Source: Parietichytrium sp. I65-24A
Taxonomy: Eukaryota; Sar; Bigyra; Thraustochytrida; Thraustochytriidae
Direction: 5' to 3'
Assembly (NCBI GenBank): GCA_012862575.1
Contig: BLSF01000085.1
Location: 81,134 to 145,133 of the forward strand
Length of the DNA: 64,000 nucleotides
In this document: positions 59,066 through 64,000 of the stretch, piece by piece
How the letters are laid out: each line of letters begins with the position of its first letter
How positions within the stretch are numbered: the first letter of the stretch is position 1
Notes under the pieces: generated by a model
What the model saw: only the letters and a program-made list of their open reading frames with translations
The model's database searches: none
What the model was told of the DNA's origin: nothing
Translations under genes and position numbers: made by a program

Positions 59066-60366
59066 GCCTGTGTGTTAACAGTGGCCCGTTGCCTGTCGCC
59101 AAGCAAACAGTCTTCCAACTTCTCGCTTCAGTCGACAGTGTCGAGGCACAAGGTCAGATCGAAACAAACAATCAGACCAGCGCCACTAAGCCGGCAAGAC
59201 ACACACACACAGAGAGAGACAGACAGACAGAGAGAGAAGTTAGAGAGAGAGAATCCGCGATCGCTCGAAAGACCCAAGCTCGCAGTGAGGATGTGTTCCA
59301 GACCCCAAAACTGCGTGTTTTGGAGTGTGATCCAGCCTTTTGCTACACGAAATCGAACGCTGAACCCAGAAACGATTCGTGATCCCTCTCAGCGCTTCAA
59401 ATTCGCGGCCCTTCCAGCCGCCGCAATCCGTGCCTCCAACGGTCCTTACTTAAAGAACTGCCACTTGGTCCTCTCTCTCTCTCCCTGCAGTCTCATCATT
59501 TCAATGAACATCATCTTCTGCACAGCTTCGCGACACTTTCGTTTCGGTAGTATGTACTATGCGATACTATAGAAGTAATGTGGGAAACGGAGAATCGAGG
59601 CAAGTGGAAACCTTGTGCTTTATTTCGTGGCTCGCTTCGTTTGGACTGTTTGTGGTTGTCTCAGGTCTTGGACTGCTTGATGGTTTCGTTTCGATGACTG
59701 TTTCTTGTTGGTTGAATGAATGAATGAATGAATGAAGGTTTGGAATTGATCGGTTTCATTCGATGACTATCCGTCAGTTCCCCAGCTCTGTAGACTTACG
59801 CGTCTTATCATGTCTTATCTATTCTTATCTACTCTTATCTCGTCTTCTATCTTCCATCTCTGGGGAACGCATTCAGCGTTTCGGGAAGACGAAGTTGCGT
59901 TCCGCAGCCAGCCATAAAATGCGTTCCGCAAAGCGGCGCGGAGTTTCGCGGAACCCAAACCCGTGACTATCTCAAAAGAAAATAGTATACATTAATACAC
60001 ATTTGACACGGACATGGTCTTGCGGAACGAAATCCAGAGAGCGGCGCGGCGCTTGCTGCCTGACATAGCGTACCGGTAACTCAGCACAGCATAAACAGCA
60101 TAACATATAAATGTAAGATGACATGAACTTGTAAACTTGTAAACTTATGAACTTGGCGTCCAAGCCGAGGGAAGAGCATGTCAAGTGGTCAAGTTCACAA
60201 GTTCACAAGTGGAGACTCCAAGCTCAGATTTCGAAGGACTTGGCGTGTGGGAGAGGCAGCAACTGGGGACTTGGCAATCGTGTGCCTTTCGAACGCGGCA
60301 TAGAGATAGAGATCGGTGAGTGGGGTTTGAGTTTGGCGGGTTTGAGGACTCGCACGCGAAAGGAAT
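59066..60366. other. Intergenic region, no supported gene
   Basis: 1.3 kb between divergent starts. It has an AGACAGACAGAGAGAG tract (59200-59255) on the LEA-like gene side, a TGAA repeat (59716-59738) and TCTTATCTA repeats (about 59805-59845). Nothing coding was seen. Confidence 0.5.
59716..59738. repeat. TGAA tetranucleotide repeat
   Basis: Five to six copies of TGAA, the reverse complement of the ATTC microsatellites elsewhere in the window in a shifted phase. Confidence 0.85.
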
Positions 60367-60987
60367 ATGCACAGCCCCAAAGTGCAGCAGAAGAAGCGCA
60401 AGATCAAGCAGCTGACCCTGCGCTCAAGCCCGAACGATGTTGGGCGCCCGATTTCGGAGATTGGGCTTGGGAAGGAGCAGGTTAAATGCGTCTCGGTACA
60501 AAGTGAAGACAGCGAGACGTGGCTGTTGAAAGATCGGCTTCGCATGTTCGAGCAGTACGTGCCAAAGGCGCCTGCGAGTGCGAGGACCGCGTTTGCAGCG
60601 CAAAAAGGCACCTTTGACGGAAGGGGAAACTATTTGGCTAGTGAGGATTCAACGGGAAATATCACTATAAAGAAACATCGCGAGCTGATTGTGGACGCTG
60701 TCAATCGCCAGACGGGAATTCTGACAAATGAATTTGCAGATCAGCTGAAGAAGATGAAGGCCCACTATGAGCATGAGATCCGCATGCTGAAACGCAAGCA
60801 TGAGAAGGAGTGCAACAAGCTGGCAGAGGAAATCACGCGAAGTATTACGAGAGAGCAGGAGGTCAAAATGAAGCTCGCACACACCCTGAACGACATGTCA
60901 ATCTTGAGCAATGCTTGTAATAACAGGCACAGCCCACGCCAGCCCATGGTAGATGCACCGACGGATATCTCGCAGTTCGCATTTTGA
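60367..60987 (+). CDS. Small coiled-coil protein, function unknown
   Basis: 206 residues, single exon, ATG at 60367. The N-terminus is basic (HSPKVQQKKRKIKQ); a middle block reads WLLKDRLRMFEQYVPKAPASARTAF; a long charged helix follows (about 125-185: NEFADQLKKMKAHYEHEIRMLKR, EKECNKLAEEITRSITREQEVKM), predicted coiled coil. No domain or motif names a family. Its stop codon lies seven bases from the stop codon of the convergent Rieske gene, so the 3' untranslated regions must overlap. A cytoskeletal or scaffold role would fit the coiled coil, but there is no direct evidence. Confidence 0.7.
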   Translation: MHSPKVQQKKRKIKQLTLRSSPNDVGRPISEIGLGKEQVKCVSVQSEDSETWLLKDRLRMFEQYVPKAPASARTAFAAQKGTFDGRGNYLASEDSTGNITIKKHRELIVDAVNRQTGILTNEFADQLKKMKAHYEHEIRMLKRKHEKECNKLAEEITRSITREQEVKMKLAHTLNDMSILSNACNNRHSPRQPMVDAPTDISQFAF

Positions 60988-60994
60988 CCTGAGT

Positions 60995-62311
60995 TTACCA
61001 CTCCAAGGACTTTTTGCCGCCCAAAACATCCTCCCAGGAGTAGCTCTTGTCGGAGTAAAATTGCTGCAGCCATTTGCCGTACTGGGCGAAGGGGCCGTCT
61101 CCGGCAACAAGATTCCTTGGCGCAACATGGACTTTGTGCTCCCACACCTGCAAATCTTGCCCTGCAGTCTCTTGGATGGCCCAGCTCAACATCTTGCCCA
61201 CAAACCAAGGGACGTACGAGTCAGCGTAGAGAACCAAGGTTCCCTTTTGGCGAAAAGGCTCCAACGGGAGGAGCGCGAAATGCCCCCGGAAGCGCGCTAT
61301 TGGAGTGTCCACCTTAAAAATGATGTTTGTTGGGCCTTGCATGAAGACATGGGTGACGATGGAATCCGCAATAAACTGTGGGATCCGAAGAGAGTCCCAA
61401 CCGAAGAGTCGCAGAGAATTCAGTTTTTCTCGGATCATCATGCACTCTTGCGGGATCTCGCCTCCTTCGCGACCGTACGCGGTCGTGATAGTGTGGTCCG
61501 CTTTCACTAGTTTGAGGTTGTATGGCATCGGAAGGTACTGGTGCACGGTTTGGAAGTGAAAGTAATCGGCGCTGTTTTGGCTAGGCTCAAAAATGTGCAT
61601 CAGCATATCTTTCCATCTCGAGTCACACACGCGTCGCATCCTGCCACAGCGAACGTCTTGCTCAATATCCTTCAGCCCCGGATGCATCGGCCAACGCGGC
61701 TCACCATCCTGGGCATCGTACCAGAAAAAGATTGCGCCCAGTTCCTGGCTCTCGTAGGTATGGTAGTTCTTGACGTTGACTCTCTTCGACCCACTCATAT
61801 CCTTTTTGCAATAAGGTATTTTCTTATTTACCCCTTCGGCGTCAAATTCCCACAAATGATATGGACACTGGATGTTGTTGCCCACCACTTGCCCTCCATG
61901 CCCCAGGTGAGTCCCGAGATGCGAGCAAAACGCATCGATCACACCTGCCTTCCCGTCTTCTCCGCGAAACACCACATATTCCCTAGCATGTGCAGCGACA
62001 GTTAACACTTTGCCCACGGGGACCTCGCTGGAATCCGCGATCTTGTACCACCCATCGGGAAACGGTCTCGGAAAGTGCCCAGACTCTGCTCGCAGCCGAT
62101 CAAGCTGCCGTCTCCTGTACGTCTCAGGTTCAAGTCTCCCGCTTTTGAAAGCATCCCTGCCATACACCTCCGGGCAGGTCATGTACCGCTGCACCATAAA
62201 GTAAGCCAGCGCGCCAACCAATGCCGCGACGGCAAAGTCCGCTGCGCTCCATTCCAGCACTCGCCAACACGCGTCCGGAATCATTCGCCCGAGCTCCAAA
62301 CTCCCAACCAT
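60995..62311 (-). CDS. Rieske oxygenase, Neverland/DAF-36-like sterol C7-desaturase
   Basis: 438 residues, single exon. Neverland/DAF-36 enzymes introduce the C7 double bond in sterols; relatives (PAO, Tic55, Ptc52) act on chlorophyll breakdown. The [2Fe-2S] ligands are CSHLGTHLGHGG (Cys129, His131) and CPYHLWEF (Cys149, His152), the usual CxH-x17-CxxH. The mononuclear iron site is NSADYFHFQTVH (Asp249, His252, His257). Spacing and the FPDGWYKIADSSEVPVGKV entry resemble the Neverland group more than PAO. A hydrophobic helix (FAVAALVGALAYFMV, 26-40) anchors it to a membrane. The frame remains open 84 codons upstream of this ATG without another ATG; the extra part is basic and Ser-rich like a transit peptide, so an upstream exon cannot be excluded. 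Substrate by analogy only. Confidence 0.88.
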   Translation of the reverse strand: MVGSLELGRMIPDACWRVLEWSAADFAVAALVGALAYFMVQRYMTCPEVYGRDAFKSGRLEPETYRRRQLDRLRAESGHFPRPFPDGWYKIADSSEVPVGKVLTVAAHAREYVVFRGEDGKAGVIDAFCSHLGTHLGHGGQVVGNNIQCPYHLWEFDAEGVNKKIPYCKKDMSGSKRVNVKNYHTYESQELGAIFFWYDAQDGEPRWPMHPGLKDIEQDVRCGRMRRVCDSRWKDMLMHIFEPSQNSADYFHFQTVHQYLPMPYNLKLVKADHTITTAYGREGGEIPQECMMIREKLNSLRLFGWDSLRIPQFIADSIVTHVFMQGPTNIIFKVDTPIARFRGHFALLPLEPFRQKGTLVLYADSYVPWFVGKMLSWAIQETAGQDLQVWEHKVHVAPRNLVAGDGPFAQYGKWLQQFYSDKSYSWEDVLGGKKSLEW

Positions 62312-63239
62312 TTTAGCGCTTTCCTCCTTTTCGCTCTCCTCGTCCCCACGCTTTGATAGCGAATTGCCGAGCGCTTGCTTTTCAGGATCCCCAGTCGCCA
62401 GACAGAAACAGCAATGTTGACGCAAACTCACTCCTTGCACACGCCGACTTGGACTCTGCAATGCCTGACCTTTTGCTATCAAAGCGCTGGTACCAGCACA
62501 GGATCTCTTCAAGGTATTCACTTTGGCAAGTTTCGAGCGTGCCGGTGAGCTGAGCCTTCGCAATGAACGCAGTGCAACGCCTTGGAGAACAACTTTGTGC
62601 TTTGTTCGCGTCGTCTGCTGACAGCTTTATCTAAGTAGTTTGTATGCTTGCTTGTTTGTTTGTTTCATTTGTCAATTTGTCAACAAACATCTGTCAATCA
62701 AAATCAATTGACAGAAAACTTGAAAACGCAAACAATTTTCTCTGTCCTCTCTTTCCCATTCCTGCCGAAGCGAACTATTAGTGCGCTGGGGTAATCAGAT
62801 GTAGCGTTGTAGCCGCAGGATCTCAGGGTCTATCCTTAGCAGTGCTCAAAGTGCTCAGTAGGTTTTCCTTTTTGTCTTGTGCTTTGTTTATTTTCCTTGT
62901 TTGTTAGGTAGAATAACTAACTCGCAGATCAACATCTTCATTCAAACCTACTCAAACCTCCCCAAAGTTTCCTTTTCATTCTCTGTCAATCGAGATTCGA
63001 GATTCAAAACGCACTTTCTTTGACGACCAAATGACATGCAAGAGTATTCACTCCTCATTGTAAACGAATTCTCAGCCAAGAGAGTCAAGAGGTTCATAGA
63101 ATGTAAAACATGGAAGACAAATGGAATTGTTCTGTTGGTGCCAGAACAAGGGACTGATCATCGTTTCTTTTTACGAATTCAAATGGCATTATGGCAACTC
63201 GTGAATTTTAATTCATGTATCTCACAAAATACTCTACTT
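62312..63239. other. Intergenic region, no supported gene
   Basis: About 930 bp. 62312-62563 is open in the Rieske frame and may be coding if an upstream exon exists. 62650-63200 is AT-rich with GTTTGTTTGTTTG; no gene was seen. Confidence 0.45.
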
Positions 63240-64000
63240 TTAAGGGCAAAAGTTGGCGTAACTGTATGCCACCTGACAGTTGGTCTGATGAGAGGAACTG
63301 TCTCCACAAAATCCGCTGGTTGAGCAATATGGCAGATGTGGTTCGCTGCACCTTGCGTACCCGTTCGCAGGACCACACACGCCGCTTGGGGTCAAGTACA
63401 AGCCGGTCAGATCGAACGTAAAAACAAGTGTGCCCGCCCCGCTCGCCCATATCCAATACGGCCGGGTTCCCAACCATAAACCCGTTCCGCCATATGTTGA
63501 GGTGTCTGACGCAGGAAAGGTCTCGAGAATATCCGCAGGCTCGAGATCCGATTCCTCTCTGATCACAGAAAAGGTGTCGGCCGCCGCGCTCGCCAAGTTC
63601 TCGACAATTTCCATGTTGCTCTTGGTAATGTAAGTTTGTCCGCATTTACGAACGATTCCGATGAACCCTCCTTTGGAGCCAGCAGAGCACACCACGCGTG
63701 CATAGCGATCGTGTTCTCCTAGCTCAACCTCCCGTATTATTGTTGCAGGTTCAGAGCTGCTTCCGGTGCTGAAGTGTTGAGCTGCGAGAGTTCCACCGTG
63801 ATACTCCTCAAACGTCATTGATTCAAAGCATTGCAAGTAGAATCGAGCGGTTGTACACTTCGGGGTGACATCAAACCTGAACACCATCTGGTTGTTCACC
63901 TGCGTGTCCCACACCCACCTGGTGTTCACACCGACAGAAGCGCCATACCCGGTGAACGGGCTCTCACCGTATGCGTGTTGCACCAAGGTGCCGCTGAACA
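63240..64000 (-). CDS. Secreted-looking protein with hevein-like cysteine module (5' end outside window)
   Basis: Partial C-terminal part of a protein, about 250 residues, reading to the window edge. The C-terminal 45 residues, after SGV, run CGPANGYARCSEPHLPYC, then STSGFCGDSSSH and end ANFCP. Seven cysteines in the order C-x8-C-x7-C-x5-C are spaced like a chitin-binding type 1 (hevein) module, where YCSxxGFCG is the core. The segments before it (FSGTLVQHAYGESPFTGYGASVG, then VNNQMVFRFDVTPKC, ETFPASDTSTYGGTGLWLG, LVFTFDLTGLYL) suggest two related beta-rich halves, each with a T-x-F-x-F-D-x-T strand. No catalytic motif seen. It is likely extracellular or wall-associated, but the signal peptide lies outside. 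Confidence 0.6.
   Translation of the reverse strand, partial: FSGTLVQHAYGESPFTGYGASVGVNTRWVWDTQVNNQMVFRFDVTPKCTTARFYLQCFESMTFEEYHGGTLAAQHFSTGSSSEPATIIREVELGEHDRYARVVCSAGSKGGFIGIVRKCGQTYITKSNMEIVENLASAAADTFSVIREESDLEPADILETFPASDTSTYGGTGLWLGTRPYWIWASGAGTLVFTFDLTGLYLTPSGVCGPANGYARCSEPHLPYCSTSGFCGDSSSHQTNCQVAYSYANFCP

Overview
This window is nuclear DNA of a eukaryote. It carries an intron-less histone H4, a kinesin motor protein, the RNA polymerase II CTD phosphatase Ssu72, a two-RRM RNA-binding protein and several genes split by short GT-AG introns. Gene spacing (about 24 genes in 64 kb), mostly intron-less genes, introns of about 80 to 110 nt, and families such as a PF11397-type GlcNAc transferase, a Neverland/DAF-36-like Rieske oxygenase, a BIVM-like protein, an FAAL-ACP ligase and a duplicated 'ALQGL' module protein suggest a free-living unicellular protist. 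An alga with complex plastids (stramenopile, haptophyte or cryptist) or a red alga is plausible, but I cannot fix the lineage from this sequence. No plastid-specific gene, rRNA, tRNA, CRISPR array or intact transposon was seen.

Layout. 1-1379 (-): acyl-CoA synthetase fragment with one intron. 3936-5615 (+): FAAH-like amidase. 5771-6477 (-): four-exon FAM177-family gene. 7535-8065 (-): small four-helix membrane protein. 8535-10511 (+): fusion of a methylthioribose-kinase-like domain that has lost its catalytic aspartates and a TIGR04282/DUF2064 glycosyltransferase. 12122-14680 (+): CHAT-type cysteine protease. 15075-16004 (-): PlsC-type acyltransferase, two exons. 17211-18281 (-): 2-hydroxyacid dehydrogenase. 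19656-19967 (+): histone H4. 20860-22124 (+): BIVM-like gene with a GC-AG intron. 22125-26708: long repeat-rich gap. 26709-28217 (+): RRM protein. 28608-31448 (-): HET/TIR-like plus TPR protein. 34716-35888 (+): unknown. 36680-38464 (-): kinesin. 39581-41005 (-): ENT nucleoside transporter. 43492-44055 (+): ALQGL-repeat protein. 44869-48246 (+): GlcNAc transferase with a long acidic tail. 49165-51746 (+): FAAL-ACP ligase with a 16-nt microexon. 52676-53461 (-): Ssu72. 54373-55230 (-): unknown basic protein. 56848-57999 (+): BASS-type transporter. 58151-59065 (-): mitochondrial LEA-like 11-mer repeat protein. 60367-60987 (+): coiled-coil protein. 60995-62311 (-): Rieske oxygenase. 63240-64000 (-): partial protein with a hevein-like cysteine module.

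The genes do not form an operon. Several share lipid or membrane themes (acyl-CoA synthetase, fatty-acid amide hydrolase, PlsC acyltransferase, FAAL-ACP, sterol-desaturase-like Rieske enzyme, bile-acid-type transporter), but nothing in the sequence links them functionally. The spacers hold microsatellites, tandem duplications and CTAG-rich stretches without coding potential. Starts were placed at ATG; several reading frames stay open upstream of the ATG, and this is noted where relevant.

The strongest candidate for an undescribed system is the fusion at 8535-10511. It joins a degenerate kinase fold related to methylthioribose kinase to a glycosyltransferase family that in bacteria accompanies arsenosugar synthesis. 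The CHAT protease with a very long internal insertion and the HET/TIR-like TPR protein are further leads.
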